From positions 1 to 53,924 of the forward strand of contig NZ_QKMR01000027.1 in the NCBI RefSeq assembly GCF_003208175.1: 53,924 nt of DNA, in the 5' to 3' direction. The translations under genes were made by a program, and so were the position numbers. Every line of letters begins with the position of its first letter. Position 1 is the stretch's first letter. Positions 17,722 to 28,100 of this stretch are shown piece by piece. The DNA comes from Ruminiclostridium sufflavum DSM 19573 (lineage in GTDB: Bacteria; Bacillota; Clostridia; Acetivibrionales; DSM-1351). A model generated the notes under the pieces. The model was not told the origin of the DNA. It did not search any database and saw only the letters and a program-made list of their open reading frames with translations.

Positions 17722-19098
17722 TTATACATCAAAAAGTTGGCTGGCTTCACCAATAATTTCACTAACTGTAGGATGAGGAAAAATCATTTCTTTAATTTCG
17801 TGTATACTTACGTGCTGATTAATTAAATACGCCATACCATAAATCATTTCAGAAGAACTATTACCTATAATGTGGACACCTATAAGTGTTTGATTTACCT
17901 TTGATATGATAAGTTTGCATATAGCATCATCTTTACCATTTTCAATCATATAGCGGCCATTATATCCTAATGGTAGTTTAGCCACTTCATAGTCAATGCC
18001 CTTGTTTCTTGCACTTTCTTCTGTTTCTCCAACATATGCTACTTCTGGCATGCCGTAAATAATACTAGGTATATTTGCAGACGTTTTAATTTGTGCTTTA
18101 TTTAGTATTGTATTAATACATATATCTGCCTCTTTACTTGCTGCATGTGCCAACATGGTTCCACCAATTACATCACCAGCTGCATAAATACCAGGGATAT
18201 TAGTCCTTCCATCAGCGTTAACAACTATGAACCCTTCTTCTGTAACAATTCCCACTTCGTCTAAACCTAAATCGTCTATACATGCTCTTCGTCCTACAGT
18301 TAATAAGACTCGATCTGCCATAAGCTGCATTTGATTTCCCTGTTCTTCTATCAATACTCGTTCCTCTTCAATTGTAGTTACCTTTGTATTTAAATAAAAC
18401 TCAATGCCTCTCCGACGATAAAAATTAAGCATAATTCTAGTAATTTCATTATCCGCATTTCCCAATATCTTAGGTGTTGCTTCAACTATACTTACTTTAC
18501 ATCCAAATGTACTAAAATAAGTTGCCATTTCTAAACCAATAACTCCACCACCAATAATTACAAGTTTATCTGGTATATCCTTAAGTTCTAATATTTCTTT
18601 GCTAGTTAATACAAATCGCTCAGCTATTCCACGTTCAATACCTTGTATATGAGGAATAACTGGTTTTGCACCTGTAGCTATTAGTACATTTTTGGCTTCA
18701 TATCTTTCCCGCAAACAGCCTATTTCAACATAAACTTGATTGCCTTCCTTAAGTAAATGTGCCTTTCCCTGTTTTACCTCTACATTCTTTTGTTTTAATT
18801 CGTAATTAATCCCCTTTTTTAGCTTTCCTATCATATTAGCTTTAAGATTCATTACTTGGTTACTGTTATACGTTAACGTTTCACAGACAACACCTAGTGA
18901 CTCACCTTTTTTAGCTGCTTCATATACCTTTGCTGAATGAAGTAACAACTTAGTTGGAATACAACCTTCATTCAAACAGACTCCACCAAGCTCACTTTGT
19001 TCTATCAACAACACATTACCCTTACTCTGCTTTGCAAAAGTAAGTGCAGCTCTATATCCGGCAGAACCCCCACCTAAAATTATCAAATCATACACCAT
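17722..19098 (-). CDS. lpdA: Dihydrolipoyl dehydrogenase (E3)
   Basis: This flavoprotein has about 458 residues. It has the N-terminal FAD motif LGGGSAGYRAA, the redox-active disulfide in GGVCLNEGCIPTK, a central NAD-binding segment VIIGGGVIGLEMA, and the C-terminal His-Glu pair in FPHPTVSE. It reoxidises the dihydrolipoyl arm of E2. The frame begins at a GTG at 19107, but the ATG at 19098 follows AGGTGG with five-base spacing. The gene sits directly behind lipA. Together with the E1 and E2-PKS genes it completes a 2-oxoacid dehydrogenase dedicated to this cluster; it could also serve other complexes in the cell. Confidence 0.96.
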   Translation of the reverse strand: MVYDLIILGGGSAGYRAALTFAKQSKGNVLLIEQSELGGVCLNEGCIPTKLLLHSAKVYEAAKKGESLGVVCETLTYNSNQVMNLKANMIGKLKKGINYELKQKNVEVKQGKAHLLKEGNQVYVEIGCLRERYEAKNVLIATGAKPVIPHIQGIERGIAERFVLTSKEILELKDIPDKLVIIGGGVIGLEMATYFSTFGCKVSIVEATPKILGNADNEITRIMLNFYRRRGIEFYLNTKVTTIEEERVLIEEQGNQMQLMADRVLLTVGRRACIDDLGLDEVGIVTEEGFIVVNADGRTNIPGIYAAGDVIGGTMLAHAASKEADICINTILNKAQIKTSANIPSIIYGMPEVAYVGETEESARNKGIDYEVAKLPLGYNGRYMIENGKDDAICKLIISKVNQTLIGVHIIGNSSSEMIYGMAYLINQHVSIHEIKEMIFPHPTVSEIIGEASQLFDV

Positions 19099-19107
19099 AT
19101 TAACCAC

Positions 19108-19959
19108 CTATACCTTTATACTCATACCAAAATCAGCGGCATGATATGAACTTCTTACAAATGGACCTGATTCAACATTTAAAAAACCTAATTCATAAGC
19201 GCATTGCTTATATCTATCAAATTGTTCAGGATGAACATACTCAACTACATCTATATGTTTTGAAGAAGGTGCTAAATATTGCCCTATTGTTAATGCATCA
19301 CATCCTACTGCTCTTAAATCCTTAAATACTGATATCACTTCTTCTTTCGTTTCACCAAGGCCCATCATAATACTAGACTTTGAGTACACATTTTGATCAA
19401 ATGTTTTTAGCATGCTTAATACTTGAAGAGATCTTTCGTAAGATGCCTGTGCACGTGCAATATCATATAGTCTCGGTATAACCTCAATATTATGACCTAT
19501 TACATTAGGTCTAGCTTGAACCACCGTCTGGATTGCTTTTTTATCCCCCTTAAAGTCTGGTATTAAAACTTCAATACCTATTTGAGGGAGCGCTGTTTTT
19601 AAACTATTAACTGTTTTTGCATAATAGCTTGCACCACCATCTAACAAATCATCTCTTGTTACAGAAGTTATTACTACATACTTCAACGCAACTTTTTTAC
19701 AGATAGATATTATCTTTTGTATCTCATCCTGTTCTATTGCTTTAGGCTTACCATGTTTCACATTACAAAAGCCGCAATTTCTCGTGCAAACATTTCCCAT
19801 AATCATAAAGGTAGCTACTTTATTGCCAAAGCATTCTAAACAATTTGGACAATCACCCTCTGTACATATTGTATGTATACCACAACTACTGAGTTGCTTA
19901 CTAAAGTTTATTCTTTCACTCTGTACGCTTGCTTTAACTTTTAGCCATTCTGGTTTCAT
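19108..19959 (-). CDS. lipA: Lipoyl synthase
   Basis: This 283-residue radical SAM enzyme inserts two sulfurs into protein-bound octanoyl groups. The auxiliary cluster cysteines are Cys32, Cys37 and Cys43 (CTEGDCPNCLEC). The radical SAM cluster is Cys58, Cys62 and Cys65 (CTRNCGFC). The C-terminal RSSY motif is present. All residues needed for activity are visible. The start overlaps the lipB stop by four bases (ATGA), with GGAAGGG upstream. Its likely substrate is the lipoyl domain of the E2-PKS fusion encoded upstream. Confidence 0.97.
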   Translation of the reverse strand: MKPEWLKVKASVQSERINFSKQLSSCGIHTICTEGDCPNCLECFGNKVATFMIMGNVCTRNCGFCNVKHGKPKAIEQDEIQKIISICKKVALKYVVITSVTRDDLLDGGASYYAKTVNSLKTALPQIGIEVLIPDFKGDKKAIQTVVQARPNVIGHNIEVIPRLYDIARAQASYERSLQVLSMLKTFDQNVYSKSSIMMGLGETKEEVISVFKDLRAVGCDALTIGQYLAPSSKHIDVVEYVHPEQFDRYKQCAYELGFLNVESGPFVRSSYHAADFGMSIKV

Positions 19960-20639
19960 CTAATATTCCCTTCCACTTCTAGTTCTTTAGTACTTATCTC
20001 ATCATAGCTAAAAATTTCACCAAATAGTGAGCCTATCTTTTGATAAACCGCCTCCTGGTTCACAGGTTTACCTACTAATTGTTGAATTGAAGTAACACCT
20101 CTATCTTTAATGCCACATGGATAAATCCAGCTTGGATACTTCATATCAATATCTACATTAAGCGCAAAACCATGCATTGTAATATAGCGCCTTATTTCTA
20201 TACCTATAGCCATTATTTTTTTATCTTGAACCCAAACACCTGTATTGTGACCTTCTTCTGTGTGTGCATCTATTTGAAAACATTCTTTTAATAGCCTAAT
20301 GCCTAACAATTCAATATTTTCTACATATTTTCTAATGTTCTTACCATGTTCCTTTAAATCTAAAATAGGATAACCAACAATCTGACCAGGTACGTGATAC
20401 ATTATGTCCCCTCCACGACCAATACTGATTACCTTAATCTTCTCTCTTTCAAGCACACTTCTATCTACTAAAATGTTTTCTTCTTTTCCTCTCCTGCCAA
20501 GTGTATAAACGGGCTCATGTTCTGTTAAAATTAAGGTATCTTCTATTTTATTATCCATTCTTAATTCAAATAACTTTTCTTGCAAATGTAGTACACTTTC
20601 ATAGGATGATCTGCTTATCCTCAATATTTGTAGCTTCAT
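19956..20639 (-). CDS. lipB: Lipoyl(octanoyl) transferase
   Basis: This enzyme of about 227 residues moves octanoyl from ACP to the lysine of a lipoyl domain. Family motifs RGGDIMYHVPGQIVGYPILD, the segment with the catalytic Lys (QDKKIMAIGIEI), and the catalytic Cys in YPCGIKDRGVTSI are all present. The frame is open to 20657, but the Met at 20639 forms an ATGA overlap with the FAAL stop and gives a normal LipB N terminus, so it was chosen. With LipA next to it, the cluster can lipoylate its own E2-PKS protein de novo. Confidence 0.96.
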   Translation of the reverse strand: MKLQILRISRSSYESVLHLQEKLFELRMDNKIEDTLILTEHEPVYTLGRRGKEENILVDRSVLEREKIKVISIGRGGDIMYHVPGQIVGYPILDLKEHGKNIRKYVENIELLGIRLLKECFQIDAHTEEGHNTGVWVQDKKIMAIGIEIRRYITMHGFALNVDIDMKYPSWIYPCGIKDRGVTSIQQLVGKPVNQEAVYQKIGSLFGEIFSYDEISTKELEVEGNIR

Positions 20640-22363
20640 ACTTCGTCTTTTTCCCATTTATAATAGACTGATAATTTCTGTTCTAGATATAGTTCTTTGC
20701 CTTTACTTCTTGTAACCTTATTATTACGTGTTTTTGGTAACATACCCGGATTCAGCAAATAAACTGCATCTAACTCTAATTGATGCTTTTTAGAAATTTC
20801 TTTTCGTATCACATTAACAATTTCTTGCGGGTTTGCTTCATTCATTCTATCTTCTTTAATCTCATACAAAATAACAGCTACTTCTTGCTGATTTTTCTCT
20901 ACTGAAAAAGCTGCTCCCCACTTTTGATTTAAATCAGGGTGACAGCATCCTGCTGTCCACTCTAAATCTTGGGGATAATGATTTTTACCTCTTATAACTA
21001 ATAAATCTTTAATGCGACCTGTAATAAATAGATCTCCATTATACAAGAAGCCCAAATCACCTGTACGCAAATAGTCTCTCGTATCGTTTGAAATTTTAAA
21101 CCCGAACGTTTCTTTAGTTTTCTCCTCATTTTTCCAATACCCTTTTGAAACATTGGATCCTGCAACCCATATTTCGCCAATTGTGAGATCTGGAAGTTTT
21201 TCGAACGTATCAGTACTTACAATACAGACTTCCTCATCTCCATGCTTAGTACCATTACTTACATATTTTACACAATTAATATCATCATCAGCTACCAAAC
21301 GTACTTCATTGTCTTGTAGCGCCTTCGCATCAAGTGATAAATACCTTAGTCCATCAGGGTAATAATTACTTGATACAAGAACTGTAGCTTCTGTTAAACC
21401 ATAACCAGCTGCTAAAATCTCTCTTCTTAAACCACACTTTTTAAAGGCATCTGCAAAACCATTAAATGCTTCTATACGAATCGGCTCTGAGCCAGATGAA
21501 ACAACTTGTAAACTTGATAAATCTAGACTTTCTTTCTGTTTTTCTGTAATTAGCTTAGTGCATAAATCAAAAGAAAAATTAGGTGCTACTGTATTTACAG
21601 CTTTATATTTTTGAATCGCCTTAAGCCATCTTATAGGTTTTTGTAAAAAATGTCCTGGTTGCATAAAGACATAGTGATTCCCTCGATAAATTTGTACTAA
21701 TATGCCTATAATCATACCCATATTATGTACAAAAGGAACCCACATAAGTATTACACTTTCTTCTGACATAATATGGTCATACTCGATAATCATTTCAGCT
21801 ATAGCAATAATATTTCTGTATGATGTCATAACACCTTTTGGTTCAGATGTAGAACCAGATGTGTACTGTAATATAACAGGATCATCAAAATCTACATCAA
21901 CAGGCTTCCATTCCTCCTCTAAGCTCTCTGGTAATTTATCAGTTATAACCCATGTCATCTGACTCAGTAAGTCATCTGACTTTATATATTCTTTAATATT
22001 TTCCATAACATCTACTAAAGTTAATATAGTACTAGCACCCGAATCTTCTATAATCCCATTTAACTTCTTAATAGATGCTTCGTTTGCATCAGGTACATTC
22101 ACCTGTACTACAATTTGACCACCATACAAGCATCCTATCAGACCTACAATATTTTCTAGTCCCATTGGATAAATTAAAATAACTGGCTGCCTATCCTTTA
22201 TTAACTTTTGCAATAGAGCCCCTACTCTTCTAGCTTTCCTGTCAAGTTCTCCAGCTGTTAAACTTTCCTCCTGATCTTCACCATCTACAATATGCGTAAA
22301 TAGTTTACCATCTGGTTTGTTTTTGCTTCTTCTACAAAGAATATCTACTATATTTTCTGCCAT
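20636..22363 (-). CDS. Fatty acyl-AMP ligase (FAAL)
   Basis: This 575-residue adenylate-forming enzyme belongs to the FAAL branch rather than the acyl-CoA ligase branch. It has QYTSGSTSEPKGVM, VPFVHNMG, APNFSFDLC, and AAGYGLTEATV, followed by DYLRTGDLG and GRIKDLLVIRG. FAALs activate a fatty acid as acyl-AMP and hand it to a carrier protein to start a lipopeptide or polyketide chain. Likely acceptors are the N-terminal ACP of the ACP-C-PCP protein two genes upstream or the free carrier at 14449-14832. GAGAGG precedes the ATG. The chain length of the substrate cannot be read from the sequence. Confidence 0.92.
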   Translation of the reverse strand: MAENIVDILCRRSKNKPDGKLFTHIVDGEDQEESLTAGELDRKARRVGALLQKLIKDRQPVILIYPMGLENIVGLIGCLYGGQIVVQVNVPDANEASIKKLNGIIEDSGASTILTLVDVMENIKEYIKSDDLLSQMTWVITDKLPESLEEEWKPVDVDFDDPVILQYTSGSTSEPKGVMTSYRNIIAIAEMIIEYDHIMSEESVILMWVPFVHNMGMIIGILVQIYRGNHYVFMQPGHFLQKPIRWLKAIQKYKAVNTVAPNFSFDLCTKLITEKQKESLDLSSLQVVSSGSEPIRIEAFNGFADAFKKCGLRREILAAGYGLTEATVLVSSNYYPDGLRYLSLDAKALQDNEVRLVADDDINCVKYVSNGTKHGDEEVCIVSTDTFEKLPDLTIGEIWVAGSNVSKGYWKNEEKTKETFGFKISNDTRDYLRTGDLGFLYNGDLFITGRIKDLLVIRGKNHYPQDLEWTAGCCHPDLNQKWGAAFSVEKNQQEVAVILYEIKEDRMNEANPQEIVNVIRKEISKKHQLELDAVYLLNPGMLPKTRNNKVTRSKGKELYLEQKLSVYYKWEKDEV

Positions 22364-22382
22364 TTTTATCGCCTCTCAATCA

Positions 22383-22679
22383 TTAGGCCTCTTTTTCGAT
22401 AACGTTAAATTTTTTAAAAGTATACTCATGTGCTAACATACTTGTTATTGTACTTTTCCACTTCTTGAAATGTTCTGTTTCTCTGTGCGACTGTTGTGCT
22501 TCCAGAGAAACATATGTTTCTTCTAAAACAAAATGCGTTGGACAGTCTTGTTCTTGTATAACGTCGAACCCTTTTACACCAATTTCTTTTCTACTGTTAA
22601 AAGCATTATCAATAGAAGCTGCCTTAAAAGCTTCTACATCACTTTCTTTTACTTCAATAAATACATGTACTCTAAACAT
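22383..22679 (-). CDS. Antibiotic biosynthesis monooxygenase (ABM)-family small protein
   Basis: This 98-residue protein has a dimeric ferredoxin-like fold pattern: MFRVHVFIEVKESDVEAFK at the start, then GVKGFDVIQEQD, FVLEETYVS and HRETEHFKKW. These match the ABM/YgiN group, which contains cofactor-free oxygenases of quinone and polyketide pathways as well as simple ligand-binding proteins. AGGAG lies before the ATG. The host is probably an anaerobe, so an oxygenase role is doubtful; isomerase or binding functions are alternatives. Confidence 0.8.
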   Translation of the reverse strand: MFRVHVFIEVKESDVEAFKAASIDNAFNSRKEIGVKGFDVIQEQDCPTHFVLEETYVSLEAQQSHRETEHFKKWKSTITSMLAHEYTFKKFNVIEKEA

Positions 22680-22709
22680 ATTATCACTCCTATTTTCAAT
22701 TTTTTATAT

Positions 22710-25100
22710 TTATTTCCTTCTTTTCTGCCACAGCTGATATAAGCAACTTATTCTATAAGATTGTCCTGCTAAAAAATTGGGTGTTTCTTGTTGCTTAGTA
22801 ACCTTGATAGTAACGTGCCTATTTTCTGTATGTATAATTGGCTTTTCTACTGCAGGCTGATATTTAGGTTGTGATTCACTGCCCTTTGCTGAATCTGTAT
22901 GTTGAGCTAGATATTGAGCTAAAAGTGTTACACTTGGATATCTAAAAATATCTGTAATGCCTACTTTTAACCCATTTTCTTGCAAATACATCATTAGTTC
23001 AATGGCTTTTTTAGAACTCCCTCCCATTTGGAAAAAGTTTATGTCTTTATCTATAAGTCCATTTAATTCTGGTAAAACAAAAGAAAATGCAGTTTCTATT
23101 TGTTTTGTATAATCAAAAGCAGTACTTTTTGCTAAAGGCTGTATTCGCCCTTGAACAGATTTGGTTACCACCTTCTTTGTATGCTTTATTGCAACCTCTG
23201 GCAAATCATTTACAAGACTATTATCATGCTCTAGAATGTACACTAATATTTGTTCAAATTGCATCGCTAACTGTTCAATGGTTTCATTTTTAAATAAGTC
23301 TGTATTATATTCACATACCATATTTATGCCGCTCGTATTTTCATTCCATTCAAATCTTAAATCCATCATTGAACTTTCACTTAATAGACGATTGTTCTGG
23401 ATTCCTAATGTAAGTCTATCATCTATCTTTACTTTAGGTTGAGGCGGTAAATAATTAACATGAATATTATACACAGGATTAATATTTGGCAATTTTACAG
23501 GTGCCATATCAACGATTTTTTCAAAACTGAAACTTTTATGTGCCAAGCTTTCCTTTACTACTTGGTTTGTTTGTAAAATTAAGTCTTCTAATTTCATATA
23601 ATCTGTTATCTGGAATCTTAGTGGCAAAAAGTTCGTAAAATCACCTAACATCTTTTGATAACTAGGTTTATCTCTATTTTGTACAACGGTTCCAATAACT
23701 AAATCATTTTGCTTAGTCCATTGTTTTAATGTAGCTTGTAATGCACTTACTAAAATTACAAACCTCGATACTTTCAATTTTTCTTCTATTTGCGCCATTT
23801 TGTCTACAAGTCTGTGGCTAATCACAGTACTAATAGATGTACCTCTATAAGAATTAACATCTAAGCGTTCAAAGTCTAATGGTAATTCTGTATAAGGTGG
23901 GGCACCACTCATCTTTTGAGCCCAAAACGCCTTGCCTTCATCATTGTCATATTCATTATATTCTTTAATAATATAGTCAACATACTGACCTGTTACCCCT
24001 TCAGGTAAAGATGCTCCATTATGAATTGCTTCATAAAAAGAAAATAACTGACTAATAAATGGATTAAAGCTATATCCATCAAATAAAATATGATGTACCG
24101 TAATCAAAAGGATATGCTCATTAGAAGATACTTTTATTAATTTATACCTAAAATTTGCATCCTTCATAGGATTAATTGCATTTGTACTTTCTTCTCTAAT
24201 GATATTCTCAAGCTCTTTATTACGAAGAGGAAGCCCTTCAATATCTATATATGGAAAATCTATAGTTGTAAATGGAGGGTCAATAACTTGTACGCATTGA
24301 TGACCAAACATATTAAAGGAAGCTCTTAAAAGATCATGGGTATTAATCAATTCTAACAATGCTTTTTTTAACGCATTTACATCTAATGTACCTTCTAATT
24401 TAATTTGAATGGCATCATTATACGCTGCTTTTCCATCCTGCAAAATCGTTAATATACGATAACGTTCTTGAGAACGAGAAAGTGGCTGAAAAGTCTTTTC
24501 ACCTATATATTTTACAAGTGCGTTATAATATGGATTAATCTTTACTTGCACTTCTTCTAATAAAGAAGAGTTTATAATCCCCCTTACACAAACTTTCCCC
24601 TGTATAACACTTATACTTATTCCCTTTGTCACAAGTTCTGCAAGGCACTTTTCAATCACTTCTTGTGATGTATTATTAGCAGTACACTCATTTGCTTCCT
24701 TTTCAATTAAGATTTCCTCGATTTCATCTAAAGGCTTATTATCTCCAAGTGTAAATAAATACTGACTTAAGGCATCAATACTAGGATAATCATAAAGAAT
24801 GGTGGGAGATACTCTACTCCCAATCCGTTCTTCAATTTCACCAGATAAACTCATTGCTTCTAAAGAAGATAACCCAAATGTACTAATGTCTTTTGTTGTA
24901 TCAATCTCACTCAATGGCATTATTTCTTTAATTTCTGAAATCCTTTTTACTAACCAATCTCTATTTTCTGATACACTATTCTTTATAGCAGTATATACTT
25001 GTACTTCCTCTTGGTTTTTAAGTCTTTCTAACAACCTTTCTATATCATAACCACGACAAACAGGATAGCGTTTCATAAGTGTTTCTATTGATTCACTCAT
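22710..25100 (-). CDS. NRPS protein ACP-(TubC-like)-C-PCP without an adenylation domain
   Basis: This is a 796-residue NRPS. The N-terminal carrier domain has FGLSSLEA (Ser79). Residues about 145-200 resemble a TubC docking domain placed inside the chain (CLAELVTKGISIS, then YYNALVKYI). The condensation domain (about 205-640) has an intact HHILFDG at 336-342. The C-terminal PCP has MGGSSKKA (Ser696), followed by a Lys/Gln-rich tail of about 60 residues. No A domain is present, so the last carrier must be charged in trans, for example by the free Ser-type A domain. The first ACP could receive a FAAL-made acyl chain or the product of the E2-PKS protein. The start lies one base after the preceding stop, with a strong ribosome site. 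Confidence 0.92.
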   Translation of the reverse strand: MSESIETLMKRYPVCRGYDIERLLERLKNQEEVQVYTAIKNSVSENRDWLVKRISEIKEIMPLSEIDTTKDISTFGLSSLEAMSLSGEIEERIGSRVSPTILYDYPSIDALSQYLFTLGDNKPLDEIEEILIEKEANECTANNTSQEVIEKCLAELVTKGISISVIQGKVCVRGIINSSLLEEVQVKINPYYNALVKYIGEKTFQPLSRSQERYRILTILQDGKAAYNDAIQIKLEGTLDVNALKKALLELINTHDLLRASFNMFGHQCVQVIDPPFTTIDFPYIDIEGLPLRNKELENIIREESTNAINPMKDANFRYKLIKVSSNEHILLITVHHILFDGYSFNPFISQLFSFYEAIHNGASLPEGVTGQYVDYIIKEYNEYDNDEGKAFWAQKMSGAPPYTELPLDFERLDVNSYRGTSISTVISHRLVDKMAQIEEKLKVSRFVILVSALQATLKQWTKQNDLVIGTVVQNRDKPSYQKMLGDFTNFLPLRFQITDYMKLEDLILQTNQVVKESLAHKSFSFEKIVDMAPVKLPNINPVYNIHVNYLPPQPKVKIDDRLTLGIQNNRLLSESSMMDLRFEWNENTSGINMVCEYNTDLFKNETIEQLAMQFEQILVYILEHDNSLVNDLPEVAIKHTKKVVTKSVQGRIQPLAKSTAFDYTKQIETAFSFVLPELNGLIDKDINFFQMGGSSKKAIELMMYLQENGLKVGITDIFRYPSVTLLAQYLAQHTDSAKGSESQPKYQPAVEKPIIHTENRHVTIKVTKQQETPNFLAGQSYRISCLYQLWQKRRK

Positions 25101-25101
25101 T

Positions 25102-28100
25102 TTATTTTTCCCCTTTCCTGTTCTTTATTGTATCTAAAGAAAAATGAGGCTGCTTTTGTTCTTCCATATGATCGATAATCTCTTGTGTTTTTCCCTTCTT
25201 ATCTTCTTTTACTTTTTTAAGCTCCAAGCCTAATATTTCTAACAATACATTTCCTTCCATATCACTGAAGGTTAAATTATAATTTTGAACAGACTTGTCT
25301 TCATTTTGTTCATCTGTATTTTCTACTAAACAATAACTTTCTTTATTAACATCACCATATATTAAAATTTCTCTAAAGAAAATAGGTAAGTATACGACCT
25401 CTCCCATATTATCAAATCTTCTATGAGCAATTTCCATTGCTAAATAAACACAAGGATCTAATAGTCCTGGATGTAATAAGAAATTGTTGTTCATTTGTTT
25501 TGCCTTATTAGATAAATCAATATGTGCAAACATTCTATCTTCACTTAAGAATACATCTTTATATGCATAGAAATATTCTCCTACATAATTATTAGTATAT
25601 CCTTCATTTACATCATTAAAGTTTCCTCTATCTTCTTTTGGAATTGTTATTTCAGATAAAAGCTTCTTTATATCTAACTTCTTGTTTTCAAGCACTACGC
25701 AACTACCTTTTGCCTTAGTATTTAAATAATACTTATTATTAAACAAGCTCTTTATTTCTACTTCGTAAGTTTCATAATCTGATTTTTTAATCTTAACTTC
25801 TGTTTCATTGTCCATTTCTTCTAATATCGAAATTGGATAGTACATAGAAAGATTTTGAATCTTATTAATATCAAATGCTTTTGAATTTTTTACGGTTTCA
25901 TTGATTAGCTCAATATAACCTACAGCTTGCATACGAGGCAACCCTAAAACAATATGATCGAAGAACATTGGATCTGATTTTAAGTTAAAGTTTTTATAAC
26001 CAATCAACGTCCCATCTTCCGTATAGACCGTTTTGTCCATAAAGGCATAATTGCTTGTAATAACCGCTTCTTTTCCAGATTCTGCTTCTATACTCTGTTC
26101 TTCAACTAATGCCTTTACATCTGAAATTGTTCCATTGTTTCCCACTTTATCCAATATAAATCCGGTTATTTTTTCTACAGTTTTATACTCAAATAATTCA
26201 GATGGCATCATATCCATTCCATATTTCGCATTAATACTATCAATTAAATCCATTAGGAGAATGGAATCTGCTCCATATTCCTCTAAATCTAATGTCACAT
26301 CAATCTTGTCTTTATCAATTCCTAGTAAGTTGGTTAATTCTTCTAATATAAAGGACTGTATAGTAGCTTGAGTATGATAAGTAGTAAATGCTGCCTCTTC
26401 TATTGCTAGGTTTGGTGATGTTTCCCCAATTGTACTTTTTATATGTTCTGCAATTTGCTCAACAGATTTATATTCAAATAACTCAGATGGCATCATATCC
26501 ATTCCGTATTTCGAATTAATACTATCAATTAAATCCATCAGTAGAATTGAATCTGCTCCATATTCCTCTAAATCTAATGCTATATCAATTTTTTCTTCAT
26601 CAATTCCTAGTAAGTTGGCTAATTCTTCTAATATAAAGGACTGTATATCAGTCTGAGTAGTTTGAGTAATATTAGTAGTATATGCTGCCTCTTCTATTGC
26701 TAGGCTTTGTGATGTTTCTCCAATTGTACTTCTTATATGTTCTGCAATTTGCTCAATAGATTTAAATTCAAATAACTCAGATGGCATCATATCCATTCCG
26801 TATTTCGAATTAATACTATCAATTAAATCCATTAGGAGAATGGAATCTGCTCCATAGTCTTCAAGATTCTGTGATAAATCTAAAGTTGATGCATCTATCT
26901 CTAATAACTTGGAAATTTCCATACTTAAAAAGTCGTCTATTCTTTCTATCCCTTCTGCCTTTTTGGATTTTTTTACTTTTGTCACTACTAATTCCGATTT
27001 TTTATTTACTGGGTTAGTACTATTATGTATAAATGCATTAAAGCGAGCCAAATCACCTGCTATTACTAATATATGACTCCATTCATTCATTAAAATCTTT
27101 TCGAGTGCTTTTGTACCATCTTGGGTCTTTAATAATGTCATTCCAGTTTTGCTTGTAATGCGTTCTAGTATTTTTGCAGGTGGTTTCATTGCACCTTGTT
27201 CCCATATCGGCCAGTTAATAGATATTGTCTTACCCTTACATTTCCCCAACTGCACGAGGCTATTTCTATAAACCGCAAAAGCATCCATGAAACCATTTGC
27301 AAAAGTATAGTCACTTTGTCCAGCATTACCTACAACTGAACCTAAAGAGGAAAACATAATAAAGCAATCCATACTCTCATTCTCTGTAGCACGATGTAAA
27401 TTTACTGTCCCTTTTACTTTAGGTGCAATAACCTCTTTAAATGTTTCAAAGTCTTTGTCCCATATAAAAGCATCCATTATCAATCCAGCCGTATGAATAA
27501 TACCATTTATATCACCATTAATTGCCTTCGCCTGTGCTAAACTATTTACCAATGTTGTGTAATCATTAACATCTGCTTGAATATAATTTACATTGCCTAC
27601 TAGTTTCTCTAATAACACAGCTTTTTCATCATTTAATGCACTTCTTCCGATAAGTGTTATCTTTGCACTATACTTTTGCATTAAATACTCTGCAAAAATT
27701 AGTGCCAATTTACCAGTTCCTCCAGTTATGAAATAATGTCCACCTTGCTTAAATATAGTATTCCCTTTAGAGGATAACATATCTGTCTCTAATATATGTT
27801 TAACTAAACGCTTATCCTCTTGATACTGTACTTCTTTAAAATTATTACTGTTATCCAGAAATTCTTGTTTAGTCAATAGGATTGCTTCATTAAGCGGCTT
27901 TTGACATCCTATAGTTTTACCTATTAAACTGACATTTTCCAATTGAGCACTCTTTAAGAAACTTGCTATAGCATTTATTCTAACCTGACTTAAATCTGTT
28001 TGCAGATAATCTAAAACAATAAGCTTAATTTGCTTTATACCTAGCTGTGTTAGCCCTTTTGTTAAATCTAGTAAATAGTTACTATCACATTCTAATGTAT

